A DNA stretch of 30,224 nucleotides, taken from IMG/VR virus record IMGVR_UViG_3300042469_001036, positions 1 through 30,224 of that record, one strand, 5' to 3'. Under the pieces are notes generated by a model. It saw nothing but the letters and a program-made list of their open reading frames with translations, was not told where the DNA came from and did no database searches. Numbering within the stretch: the stretch's first letter is position 1; each line of letters begins with the position of its first letter. Source of the DNA: a virus. The position numbers and the translations under genes were made by a program. Positions 16,301 through 21,981 of the stretch are shown here, piece by piece.

Positions 16301-16637
16301 TAAAATTGGAGGAGAATCTTCTATTCAGAGCAAGATAGCTGCCAAGAAGGCATCTGAAGAACCTCAAGCTGCTAAGATTACTGGTAAAGAGTTGACTGAA
16401 ATTTCTGAATCTTCAAAAGAACAAACTGAATTAACAGGAGAGCTTGTTGAGTTATTCAAGAAATTCTTAGACTTAATGAAGCCAACATCTGGTGGTGGAG
16501 GATCTGGCGCAGATACTCCTTCAACTGGACTCAATAGAATCAAGGGTAAGCCTCCGAAAATTTACAAAGCAACTAGTGGATTATTGTCTAAGGGACCACA
16601 AAGACAAGTTGTTAACATGAGTCCATTGCCATCTTAA
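7362..16637 (+). CDS. Giant tail tape-measure protein
   Basis: This 3,091-residue protein sets tail length in the family and is threaded inside the tail tube before ejection. In order it contains a short helical start and a polyglycine tract (87-108). A long coiled-coil-like region (110-680) and a hydrophobic segment (about 689-721) follow. Next is a Thr/Pro/Lys-rich linker (745-1005) with a duplicated 15-residue unit. After it come strongly hydrophobic helical repeats (about 1017-1560), then amphipathic repeats with a recurring F-x-x-x-G-I-V-x-P-I core (about 2030-2870), and a polar Gly-rich tail. Size, helicity, hydrophobic centre and position just before baseplate genes all identify it. 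No peptidase or transglycosylase domain is seen. The SD is modest (TTTAGG). No frameshifted chaperone pair, as in many siphoviruses, is visible upstream. At about 1.5 angstrom per residue it would measure roughly 460 nm. Confidence 0.9.
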   Translation: MDQPILDNLNRNVGSVITSLQALKSALDTASTGTAQPAGGGNVNMDDLKDILGKFVKDFKEVSEEQKKYTKSVVKAMKDVIKARSSGGGGGGGGGGGGGGGGGGGGGGKKSKADQEEIKNLQSKLSLESQLIDFAEKNSFYGENSVDTLTEALKITVAQHKVRANALVSIQGISDVEKQALKTEYKRLEAIKNGQYAYYNMVNQLREITGYMNTFESGLGLKTMETLTSGIVQEEMKFTQEVRKAAYETAGLTKNSQSLQRTYEEIGTSVKTTGFDRTKFQQSYLKSLKSGVKDLKQAVSLTTTQLNTESQLGLEAGSLQETFQSFAQTGRMTNGQLADMGRGMRDVAKNTGLTGEALKGAVDSSREIINQLRNAASLTSTAAKNVIEMNANAKKLGVDQQMLQLQGGLTSGAKLLMDSSSQTQSMIFLAASKVGKVNEAMNGTLLSTKEGIKSLGTGLQGILKDFGVGSLEEIDQLSAEAKTRLNIQLKSVVGMELGEFRSLIESVNESGKGLGDRLGDINKKMKDNITADEKRALVEQKRQLKASKQLEILTALDEAAKGAKDMNGALAKFGERRKDFEGDLQALGSSWQNETQVAKDAIKGAIESVNKGLKEAGKSELKIDSSEIEKAVKDPSMLRELTAKISKGEQQLATAQKAQLDPVTETNQKLTEINDTLRNMSQNVISKIMSSIFGKLLVVGAVISGIAASVIGLGIQLIAIKKTLQKIAFGDMSKGESELSLLDNLKSVFTSKKPIEGVNIGKTETEKLTGQTSPTSTVTSEAQKKTKAETQPQTQTVAPKPESVNVEEKISKSSEILTKILTTLDTIKDCICKPSTPLTQPPAAAPDPMAALTQAKPAAAPDPMAALTQAKPAEPEPVQVAEKAAGKAAKKKKLTPEEIAALKAEGQARKEAAKAKGLDPAVEKSIRRNQEKNIKMDTKLNNIERKEQIKEIRRGKKDDRILRLEEQAVKHERKMQKKETAMPKEVDAPKEAATPCPSVPDDGCLDPKAMAASGGSMVKTAAAVAILAAGALVLGTALIFLGSKVLKALGLDLNKIMETAAAIAAVIGVAVAISVAGALAMNCLSEIEPEISKIQKNLGKAVKTGAILVVMGTILVILGAAMIYLARMVLKALNMDASTAIEVATTVGAIAGVVGTVAYATVKFLEALEELDANPMWKKIKTNYPAIVKNIALGGLALLVISGAIVILGAALIKFSQYILGALGVDAATAFKVGSTIAAIMVAVGLIALATIGSIGGLQALGQLTAYLVTPVPGPFPIPAGALMLLGADVLLKLGLPILLLATALMFFGKIILGAAGINAATAMKIGMTISAIFLAVGLISLALGFAMEGLTYLGAIATIVLTSPLVVLMELGAWALLLGGGGILLLGVAIMWLAKTLLAISGLNLASIAMTTLTVYALFAGVALISIALGAAMEGLMYLGAIAGILILAIPLMEIGARALLFFTPAMLLLASAIILMGMLVSKFIVSPKLAGQTAYAIATILGAAALIAAAVVGFATIGIALGLIGLLSPLIAGLMLPAAWGLGVLAFPMIEFVQAAVRIAKDLAGAMPLNKVNECVGAIASILGAALLIAGIILGFATIGTGLGLIGLLSPLIAGLMLPAAWGLGVLAFPMIEFTQAAANVAKDLAKALPPAQVEEVVNAVTTILNGAAKIGESVSGMIPSMQYMSMIGLIAPVIAWSMSGAGGALITLSKPLAFFAIAALYVAILLNSIMKPKDAEEAANAVTTILNGAASISDSLMKMVPKLTAIGSTALIMFMIAPIMRLAASALYIMSWPVVEYAKAIVSFAMSLASVVHPDKAKSLSQGVASMLSAIGEVSDEFQKIRNKIVSIGMGEGVFKLFLFTLPALRMGVFAFKAMKKPITDFIIEIVNFSTSLSTIVTPAVAKTATKTINATSEIIAKVSDIMKNLNEKIVPMTKAGWFTKSPVDILIEAKNKLATFFPAMFGLIKSIVLQVNASFTETQGIKSALKILTLIGMVVNEVSNAIKSLSEKVAPFVKKGWWSGKSASDEIIAAKTDIKNLILAIVDLMGTGIVGPIAKMDNIEEMKKAAKIMAVVAVLMELTGKAIKGMAEVVGTMKSGYIKKGSADIIKENKDTFKEFFGEVTKFIGEGIVDSISIIPDSSSLSKASSTMIDVARLLCATGSTIKSLAEVMKLMDPVSLFDRKSPMQKIVEKTDKFTDWFGKIGKFVKEGIVDPTNLIFTDSKDINSASIIIVAMAKIAASIVPMIKNLAEAVALATEGKGIFDAAPMKKIVDSKDKFTYWFEIIGVFVRDGIVKPTLSVMKDIDIGKATQIIVSMATIAAQIVPMIKNLASAVGLMSEGGVDNIDTECPVDRIISSKDKFTDFFTQVAMFMRDGIVNPILNELKDLDGIQKAARIMNAMNQLIIMIPQVINNFVTGLIPLVENSIQDIAKDTPEEKIKANSEKLKAFFTTTARFMREGIVNPILKELDDLDSIQRAARILNAMNQLLINVTGVIRSLVSLFGPLDPNQCLKEAPIQMISRMAPQFTLWFTNVALLMRNGILYPILLLFPSEEEMKEAVAQLARMIELVKLLPAFLMQLSNSMDMFSGVVGAFNIGLKVTFFASVFTYLADTLKYGVINPIFEMPTVDELDDAIDRMSGMADVTATASGLMKFLFDVFNDFSNSIGLYTIFFGARNTNYFADTFTYLADTLKYGVIGPILYMPTVDQLDDAIDRMNGMANVTETASGLMKFLFDVFSDFSNSIGLYTIFFGAKNTNYFADTFTYLANVFMDGIIVPIRKLPSVDELRDAVNRIEGMSNVCSAASYAMGKMFRIFGEFSEKTSFFGMIFGRFDQYFFNKTFTTMADSLKYGIIQPILKNMPAVSELNLVVDKLKGLVNILDEVQKIMNKMQETVSNIGNIGFDFNAIKEMPIDKLLLLANHAKKGLDIAQSVETSVSKTSVKEEPSVAATKKANAEISAIVENNSSNKNITSVTATPTSKIGGESSIQSKIAAKKASEEPQAAKITGKELTEISESSKEQTELTGELVELFKKFLDLMKPTSGGGGSGADTPSTGLNRIKGKPPKIYKATSGLLSKGPQRQVVNMSPLPS
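7620..7685 (+). repeat. Trinucleotide microsatellite encoding 22 glycines
   Basis: Eight mixed GGC/GGT codons are followed by fourteen consecutive GGT codons. All are glycine codons in the tape-measure frame (residues 87-108). Slippage would change length by whole residues without breaking the frame. It stands out in AT-rich DNA. Confidence 0.95.
9885..9974 (+). repeat. Two exact 45-bp tandem copies in the tape-measure linker
   Basis: The unit encodes a 15-residue Pro/Ala-rich peptide (PAAAPDPMAALTQAK). Copies at 9885-9929 and 9930-9974 are identical in DNA, followed by six bases of a third. This points to a recent slippage or unequal-recombination event in a flexible linker. Confidence 0.95.
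11931..12269 (+). repeat. Near-identical 93-bp direct repeats, 246 bp apart, in the tape-measure hydrophobic region
   Basis: Positions 11931-12023 and 12177-12269 differ at one base by eye (GCC versus GCT, both Ala). They encode a Gly/Leu/Pro-rich hydrophobic segment ending in FPMIEF. The 246-bp offset (82 residues) matches the period of the later repeat array, so they look like two units of one repeated element, homogenised recently. Confidence 0.9.
13515..15929 (+). repeat. Array of about eleven ~80-residue units in the tape measure
   Basis: The core Gly-Ile/Val-Ile/Val-x-Pro recurs with its Gly codon at 13515, 13752, 13995, 14241, 14490, 14742, 14985, 15213, 15447, 15681 and 15915. The spacing is 228-252 bp, always a multiple of three. 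Each core follows an aromatic helix of the type W/F-F-x-x-x-x-x-F and precedes a helix rich in Ala, Ile and Met. The second unit lacks the proline. The feature spans first to last core, so flanking parts of the end units lie outside. Confidence 0.88.
15183..15650 (+). repeat. Two 234-bp tandem units, about 94% identical
   Basis: Units 15183-15416 and 15417-15650 differ at about 13 positions by my count. A third, more diverged unit starts at 15651 with the same TTTACTTATTTGGCT opening. The near-identity at DNA level in just two members of the larger array indicates recent duplication or gene conversion. Confidence 0.92.
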
Positions 16638-16658
16638 TTAATTTAAAAGGAATAATAA

Positions 16659-17231
16659 ATGAACGCTACCATACCTGATGGTCAAATGAATGTACTGGAA
16701 AAATGTTACATTGATATTCCATCATTATCAATTACACTAAAGATGCAATCTTTGCCAGATATTAGTGATGGAAAAGGCGCACAATATGGAGATGAAACAT
16801 CAATCGGTAGAAGTACTCCTTTCAAAACTTATCAGAATTCTGATAATAGGACAATTGGATGGACTGCTCATTATATGGTAACTCAAGAAAAAGATATACC
16901 ATTGCTTTTTAGTTACATAAGAGCAGTTCAGGCGGCAGTTTATCCATTTGACTCAAAAGATTCAAATTTAGGCGGCAATGTTGCTGGTAATGGAGGTGCT
17001 CCATATGCTCCTCCTCCTGTTTGTAAGCTTCAGTGTGGCGATCTTTTATCAAAAGTAGGACCAATTAATGCTGTGTTAAAATCATATAGTATTAAATTCG
17101 ACCCTTCTGTTCCTTGGGATGAAAAAACTTATTTGCCTTATAAATTTGATTTAGACTTAAGTTTTGATGTTATTTATAATCAATCGGATTTGCCGGGTGC
17201 AAATAGAATTTTTAATGATAGTAGTCTTTAA
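16659..17231 (+). CDS. Baseplate / tail-tube-initiator-like protein (T4 gp48/gp54 type)
   Basis: The 190-residue protein is beta-rich. Its C-terminal section has PPPVCKLQCGDLLSKVGPI (118-136), then strands around VPWDEKTYLPYKFDLDLSFDV. The combination of a 'PP-x-C/V-x-L' strand, 'V-P-W-D' and a late alternating strand is typical of tube-fold proteins that cap the baseplate hub and start tube polymerisation, such as T4 gp48 and gp54. Its position immediately after the tape measure and before the gp53/LysM-like gene fits that job. A Gly/Asn-rich loop at 104-116 interrupts the fold. The start follows AAAAGGAA. Alternatives are a tube-like baseplate protein of the gp19 family or an unrelated hub accessory. 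The specific T4 equivalent is not certain. Confidence 0.5.
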   Translation: MNATIPDGQMNVLEKCYIDIPSLSITLKMQSLPDISDGKGAQYGDETSIGRSTPFKTYQNSDNRTIGWTAHYMVTQEKDIPLLFSYIRAVQAAVYPFDSKDSNLGGNVAGNGGAPYAPPPVCKLQCGDLLSKVGPINAVLKSYSIKFDPSVPWDEKTYLPYKFDLDLSFDVIYNQSDLPGANRIFNDSSL

Positions 17232-17244
17232 TTATCGAGGAAAT

Positions 17245-17571
17245 ATGGCTAATTTAATAGAAGAGACGGCAATAAACCCTAAAAGATTTGTTCCAGTATC
17301 TAGCAGATATTCTGATGCTACTGTCATTTATTATACTGAAAACAAATTAATGACATATAAAATTTACAAAAAAAATATTATACAAACGAGTAACAGAGAT
17401 AGATATTATGTAGTAACAGCAGGATCTGAATATCGTCCTGACTTAGTTTCAAATAAAGTTTATGGTTCTCCTGATTTTTGGTGGAAAATAATGGAGGCCA
17501 ACAATATAAAAGATATTTTTGATTTCAAGACGGGTATTAATATTCGTTTACCAGATGCTATTTTAGGATAA
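17245..17571 (+). CDS. LysM-like / gp53-type baseplate protein
   Basis: The 108-residue protein ends in a LysM-type module. The strand RYYVVTAGSEYRPDLVSNKVYGSPDFWWKI (53-82) is followed by EANNIKDIFDFKTGINIRLPD. This has the order: strand, 'Y-R-P-D' helix, 'Y-G-x-P-x-x-W-W' helix, 'N-x-I-x-D', 'G-x-x-I-x-I/L-P'. In contractile-tail phages this fold is found in the wedge protein gp53 and in LysM-bearing hub proteins that hold the spike complex together. I chose ATG 17245 because it has a GAGG SD at 17237-17240. An in-frame ATG at 17164 lies inside the previous gene, lacks an SD and would add a basic, unfamily-like leader. The hub gene starts two bases after its stop. Confidence 0.68.
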   Translation: MANLIEETAINPKRFVPVSSRYSDATVIYYTENKLMTYKIYKKNIIQTSNRDRYYVVTAGSEYRPDLVSNKVYGSPDFWWKIMEANNIKDIFDFKTGINIRLPDAILG

Positions 17572-17573
17572 CT

Positions 17574-19145
17574 ATGCCCCCAAAGCCTTGTCAATTAAAT
17601 AAAGAATGTTTGGAATCATATGCATGTTCTGCTCCGATGGCAGTAATGGAAGGTGCTATTTATTCTCCTTATGTGGAATTATCTTTTGGTGCTGCGAAAA
17701 CGATTACTGGACAAGATCCAGAAAGATTAATTCTTACGGTTGGCAATCAATCTCAACCAAATGCTAATTTAGCTGCAATTACTTCTTTTAGTTATGGTTT
17801 TCAAAATGGTGGTGGAACTGGTCAGGGCGCTGAAATTGAGGTTATAGATAATGGTGGGGCAATGTATAGAAGCATTATTAGGGCTTTGAACAAATCTGCT
17901 GTAACGAAGAAACAAGAAGTATCTTTTACTGAATTTGATTTTGGGTGGATTGTTACGGATACATCTGGGAATAGTATGCCAAAATTAATTACAGCGAAAA
18001 GAATTAGTGGAAAAATAATCAGAAGTATATTTTTAGAAGCCGAGACTAATTTTGATGGAGGAAATGTTAAAATAAAGATTAAACTGGCACCTCCCTCTAA
18101 TGAAGACACATCTGTGCCTCAAACTGGTAGTATTGGAACATCAGATCAGCCTGTTGATCTTAAGTATGCAATTACTCAGCTTTTGACTAGACCTGAGGTT
18201 GGTTATTCTGGTGTTGATTTTTTAGCGGCTGGTTATTATGACGCAGACAAAAAGTATGTTCCAAGTACATCAGAGCTTAATTTTCCTGCAAACATTGGTG
18301 GTGCAAAAGGACCGAAGGCAAGCTGGCCTTTAGAGCAACAGAGTGCGTTGAATGTTGTTCGCAACTGGTTGTCAACAATTACAACAGAAAATGGAAGAGG
18401 AATTTTAATTCTTTACAATAATGAAAATAATAAAATAATTATTCAGGAAGATCCTACTGATCCAAATGGAAAATGTTGTGCTGGTCACATTGCCACATAT
18501 GTTGTTAATGGTGGAGGTTGTTCACCAGTTCTTGAATTTAATCCATCAATAAGTTGGCCAAAGGGTTTAATTCCCGGTAATGGTGGTACTGGTGGTGGTG
18601 CGTCAGGAGGAGGAGGCCAGAATATAAATCCTATGATTGATATTCAAAAAACTGGTGCCCAAACAAATCCTGTGCTTCAGCAGCATGAATGGCAATTTAG
18701 ACCTCCTGAAGAGCATGTGGAAGCTGCTGTAATTGGTTATTCTACAAATACTAAGTCTGAGCAGTCTAGTGGAGCAGCCCCTTCTGGTGGCAAGCCAGCT
18801 TGGTCGGCAGATTTAAAAATAATGGGTGATCCTTTTTATTCTAATCCAATTTTATTTGTTGGTACTAAATTTGTTTCAATAGTTTTTATAAATCCATATT
18901 TTTTTGGTGATGCTGCTAGTGGAACTTGGCTACAAACTTCAACATGCAATAGTATGTTGAGCAATAAAAAATATCAGGTAACTGGCGTGAGCCATAATAT
19001 TGGAAATGGAACTTATACCACTACATTAAAATTAATGCTACCCGTGCCAAATATTGATGTACCATCTGGAGATTCAGCAGGAGGCAATGGTTGTGGTAGT
19101 AAAGATCAAAACTTTGTTGATGCTTCGGGCAAATCAACAACTTAG
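17574..19145 (+). CDS. Baseplate hub protein (T4 gp27-like)
   Basis: The 523-residue protein lies between the gp53/LysM-like and gp5-like genes, the place of the hub that binds the central spike and tube. The N-terminal third contains strands such as ERLILTVGNQ and GAEIEVIDNGGAMYRSIIR, typical of the tube-like domains of gp27 and gpD hubs. A Gly-rich linker (about 340-350) precedes a C-terminal domain. There ADLKIMGDPFYSNPILFVGTKFVSIVFINP (from about 411) and YQVTGVSHNIGNGTYTTTLKL (from about 467) carry the 'G-D-P' and 'Y-x-V-x-x-V-x-H-x-I-x-x-G-x-Y-T-T-x-L-x-L' pattern of this family. It is longer than T4 gp27 (about 390 residues). Cysteines in CCAGH and GGGCSP, and elsewhere, are plentiful for a phage tail protein. 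Confidence 0.7.
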   Translation: MPPKPCQLNKECLESYACSAPMAVMEGAIYSPYVELSFGAAKTITGQDPERLILTVGNQSQPNANLAAITSFSYGFQNGGGTGQGAEIEVIDNGGAMYRSIIRALNKSAVTKKQEVSFTEFDFGWIVTDTSGNSMPKLITAKRISGKIIRSIFLEAETNFDGGNVKIKIKLAPPSNEDTSVPQTGSIGTSDQPVDLKYAITQLLTRPEVGYSGVDFLAAGYYDADKKYVPSTSELNFPANIGGAKGPKASWPLEQQSALNVVRNWLSTITTENGRGILILYNNENNKIIIQEDPTDPNGKCCAGHIATYVVNGGGCSPVLEFNPSISWPKGLIPGNGGTGGGASGGGGQNINPMIDIQKTGAQTNPVLQQHEWQFRPPEEHVEAAVIGYSTNTKSEQSSGAAPSGGKPAWSADLKIMGDPFYSNPILFVGTKFVSIVFINPYFFGDAASGTWLQTSTCNSMLSNKKYQVTGVSHNIGNGTYTTTLKLMLPVPNIDVPSGDSAGGNGCGSKDQNFVDASGKSTT

Positions 19146-19159
19146 TAAAGGCTATAAAA

Positions 19160-21547
19160 ATGGGATTTGTTAGCGATTCAGATTTTTCTTCTCTTAAAAA
19201 AAGACTAGAGACCATTGAAAATCAAATGGGTGGCATGACTTATGATATGCGTGAAGTCGTTAGAAACGAAATCATGATGAATGCCGATGTTGTTGAGCAA
19301 TCACAGACTCAATTTGGGCTATACACAGGACTATGCGTTGATACAATTGATATATGGAAGCAAAATAGAATAAGATTTTATTCTCCGATATTTCATACGC
19401 CTAACATGAAGATAGAAGAATTGCCTTGGGCACATGCTGTGAGCAATATGGGTGGTTTTGATGATTGTGGAATGACATGGGTTCCTCCTGCTGGATCGAC
19501 TGTTTGTATTTTATTTGAAAATGGAAGTAGAACATCACCTTTTTATATTGGAACAACTTGGCATAGAAACAGAGGTCCTGATGGAAAGCACAATTGGGGA
19601 TATAATATTGATGAATATTATCGCATATGGGATGGAAAAAGAAAAGGATATTTAGTTGGACCAGATGATGGTTCACAAGTCTTTCCGCCTTGGAACACTG
19701 AAAATTACAATGGTTTTGATTTAACTTCTTTGGTTGATTTTGATAGCAATACTGAGGCTCAAAGACTAATTACTTATCCTCATATTTATGGATTTAAAAC
19801 GCCTGAAAAGCACATGATAAAGATGGTCGATGGCGATGCAAAATGCAATCGCAAGTGGAAAAGATTCGAGATTATGTCTAGTTGCGGCAATTGGATCATG
19901 CTTAAAGATGATCATCTTCATTATTCAGGTCAATGGGCGCATCAAGATTGTGGTGGTTCAGTTATTGATGGTGAAACTAGTTGTGTAGAAGATGCGTATA
20001 ATCAAAGTCAAATAGATAAATATCGTTTAAATCAAGGAAAAGATGCTTCTGATAAAAATAGTCCGAAGCAAATTTCTAATGTTGCAGCAACAAACCCAGC
20101 ATCTGTGACATCTGACGGTCATGGTTTACAAACTGGTGATCAAATACATATTAGAGACACAAATTCAAATCCACCTATTGATGGATTTTATTCAATTAAT
20201 GTAACTGGCCCTAATTCATTCACAATTGACTTAGATCTTTCTGGTGGAGCTTCAGGTTTTAGTGGAACTTTTGATTTATATAATAGTCCAACAGCAAGTG
20301 AAGAGGATTATTTAAGTGCAAATACAAAAGATATTTCTCCAGAAATTGGCAAAAAATTAGAAGATTTCGATTGTGAAGGTAAATTAAGTAATAGAAAAAT
20401 TATTGGTGGTCATCCTAGAACTGGCGCTCCTAATACAACATATTCTTATAATTCTCAAATTGGAGCTAATCCTTATTTTAAACATAGGCAGGAGTGTCGT
20501 CCATACAGGGGATCTCCAACCCCTCAAAACAATCAATGTGATTTGCCGCAAAGTGGTATTCAGTTGCAATCAATTTCTGGACATACATTTGTAATGGATG
20601 ATTCTGTTGAAGAACCGAGTGGTTCTCCAACATGGGATCGTGAATTTGATTTTGGATGTAATAATAAGTATGTTGGCAGAACATATTGGAAGTCGGCTAC
20701 TGGTCATTATATTGAAATGAGTGATGTTGAAGGTCAGGCTGGAGACAGCAATTCAACATTAAGAAATCAAGATAACTTTATTCGTATAAGATCAGCAACT
20801 GGAAACAGTATTGAACTTAATGATCATACTGAATCGCAGCCAGATTGTTCAGGTTGTCCGCCTAATATTGCAGGAAATCGTCGTGGTATTCATTTGAGGA
20901 GTACCAGCAATCATACCATTGACATGTCTGATGAAGGCAATGAACAATGTGGATCATGTCGTGTTGAAGGTGGTGTTCCAAAATCGAAGGCTAAAAAGGC
21001 TTATGTTAGGATTAGGACTGGCTATGGTCTTGAAATGAATTTTTCTGATGATTCAAATCAGGAAATAGCTGAAAATCAACACATACAAATATTTTCACCT
21101 CACAAGGGTAATATAAAGGGTCCTCATATTTTGAGGTTTCAAGAATCTGCTCCAAGTAATTCTGGATTAGTACTACTAAGAGTTGGTGGTAATTATGTTT
21201 GTTATACGGTAGATAATCATTACACAGTTGTTGGAACTGAAGACGATCCGAATAATTTAGTTGAATATGTAACTAAATTCAATGTAGTATATACTAAAAA
21301 TGCTTATGTAAATGTTACTGAAAAGTCTCATTTATTTTTAGCTAAAAGTAAAATATTCCTTTTGGCTGGAGAAGATTGTCCTAGTCCAGAAGGAATACTT
21401 GGTCCTTGTTTGGCTCCAGTATGCGTTTTGAAAGATGGCGCAATTAGGGCTAGTGATCGTGTTTTTGCAAGTGCATCACCAAGTGCTCCTGTATTGAGTA
21501 TTTTCCAATTGAAACCGTTCTATAAGACACCACCAGCAACAGGATGA
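19160..21547 (+). CDS. Central spike protein (gp5/VgrG-like) without lysozyme domain
   Basis: The 795-residue protein has a gp5-type OB fold (about 52-140: FGLYTGLCVDTIDIWKQNR, then GMTWVPPAGSTVCILFENGS and FYIGTTWHRN). This domain docks the spike to the hub. Residues about 305-371 form a small beta domain resembling the E1 FCCH module. Residues about 468-634 contain five S-x-T/S-G-H/N-x-I-E-M-x-D type repeats (GHTFVMDD, GHYIEMSD, GNSIELND, NHTIDMSD, then GYGLEMNFSD), the pattern of a triple-stranded beta-helix needle. Several CxxC pairs lie in the loops (for example CSGC, CGSC). T4 gp5 has a lysozyme between OB fold and needle; here no lysozyme motif is seen. It forms the trimeric cell-puncturing tip. 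The C-terminus (about 730-795) is Cys/Pro-rich. Confidence 0.82.
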   Translation: MGFVSDSDFSSLKKRLETIENQMGGMTYDMREVVRNEIMMNADVVEQSQTQFGLYTGLCVDTIDIWKQNRIRFYSPIFHTPNMKIEELPWAHAVSNMGGFDDCGMTWVPPAGSTVCILFENGSRTSPFYIGTTWHRNRGPDGKHNWGYNIDEYYRIWDGKRKGYLVGPDDGSQVFPPWNTENYNGFDLTSLVDFDSNTEAQRLITYPHIYGFKTPEKHMIKMVDGDAKCNRKWKRFEIMSSCGNWIMLKDDHLHYSGQWAHQDCGGSVIDGETSCVEDAYNQSQIDKYRLNQGKDASDKNSPKQISNVAATNPASVTSDGHGLQTGDQIHIRDTNSNPPIDGFYSINVTGPNSFTIDLDLSGGASGFSGTFDLYNSPTASEEDYLSANTKDISPEIGKKLEDFDCEGKLSNRKIIGGHPRTGAPNTTYSYNSQIGANPYFKHRQECRPYRGSPTPQNNQCDLPQSGIQLQSISGHTFVMDDSVEEPSGSPTWDREFDFGCNNKYVGRTYWKSATGHYIEMSDVEGQAGDSNSTLRNQDNFIRIRSATGNSIELNDHTESQPDCSGCPPNIAGNRRGIHLRSTSNHTIDMSDEGNEQCGSCRVEGGVPKSKAKKAYVRIRTGYGLEMNFSDDSNQEIAENQHIQIFSPHKGNIKGPHILRFQESAPSNSGLVLLRVGGNYVCYTVDNHYTVVGTEDDPNNLVEYVTKFNVVYTKNAYVNVTEKSHLFLAKSKIFLLAGEDCPSPEGILGPCLAPVCVLKDGAIRASDRVFASASPSAPVLSIFQLKPFYKTPPATG

Positions 21548-21553
21548 TAAAAA

Positions 21554-21970
21554 ATGGTAATATTTGCAGGTCTACCTTATCCAACTCAAAAAACACCGAG
21601 AGGTTACTGGTATTCACAAGGTGGAGTCAATCAAATAAAATCAGACTTATTATGTCTTTTGCTAACAAACCCCGGCGAAAGAGTAATGCTTCCTGAATTT
21701 GGGACTCCTCTTAAAAAACTTTTGTTTGAACAAAATGATTCTACATTGCAGAATGAAACTCTTCGTGTAATTAGCAATTCAATATCCAAGTGGGAGCCAA
21801 GAATAGCAGTTAGAAATATTGAAGTTTCTTCGACAGTTGACTCATCTTCTTTAGACTCAGATGATGATGGAACTGAAAAAGAACATATTTTGTTTATAAG
21901 AATAATTTTTGTCGATCCACAGAATATAAAAGAAGTACAAGAATTAACGCTAGAAATGCCGTTAACATAA
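21554..21970 (+). CDS. Baseplate wedge protein, gp25/GPW family
   Basis: The 138-residue protein matches the gp25-like lysozyme-related fold that joins each baseplate wedge to the sheath. It has the helix GGVNQIKSDLLCLLLTNPGERVMLPEFGTPLKKLLFE, including the family hallmark N-P-G-E-R (39-43) and the E-F-G-T-x-L-x-x-L-L-F-E strand-helix. A helix with I-S-K-W-E-P-R-I and two C-terminal strands follow. Length is typical. It starts six bases after the spike stop with an AGGATG SD, and is followed by the gp6-like gene eleven bases later, the standard gp25-gp6 order. This is the most secure baseplate assignment in the window. Confidence 0.9.
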   Translation: MVIFAGLPYPTQKTPRGYWYSQGGVNQIKSDLLCLLLTNPGERVMLPEFGTPLKKLLFEQNDSTLQNETLRVISNSISKWEPRIAVRNIEVSSTVDSSSLDSDDDGTEKEHILFIRIIFVDPQNIKEVQELTLEMPLT

Positions 21971-21981
21971 AAGGAGAATAA

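Noticed and set aside
17164-17244. Upstream ATG extending the gp53/LysM-like gene by 27 residues
   Set aside because: No SD, lies inside the previous gene, and the added peptide does not fit the family; ATG 17245 has a GAGG SD.
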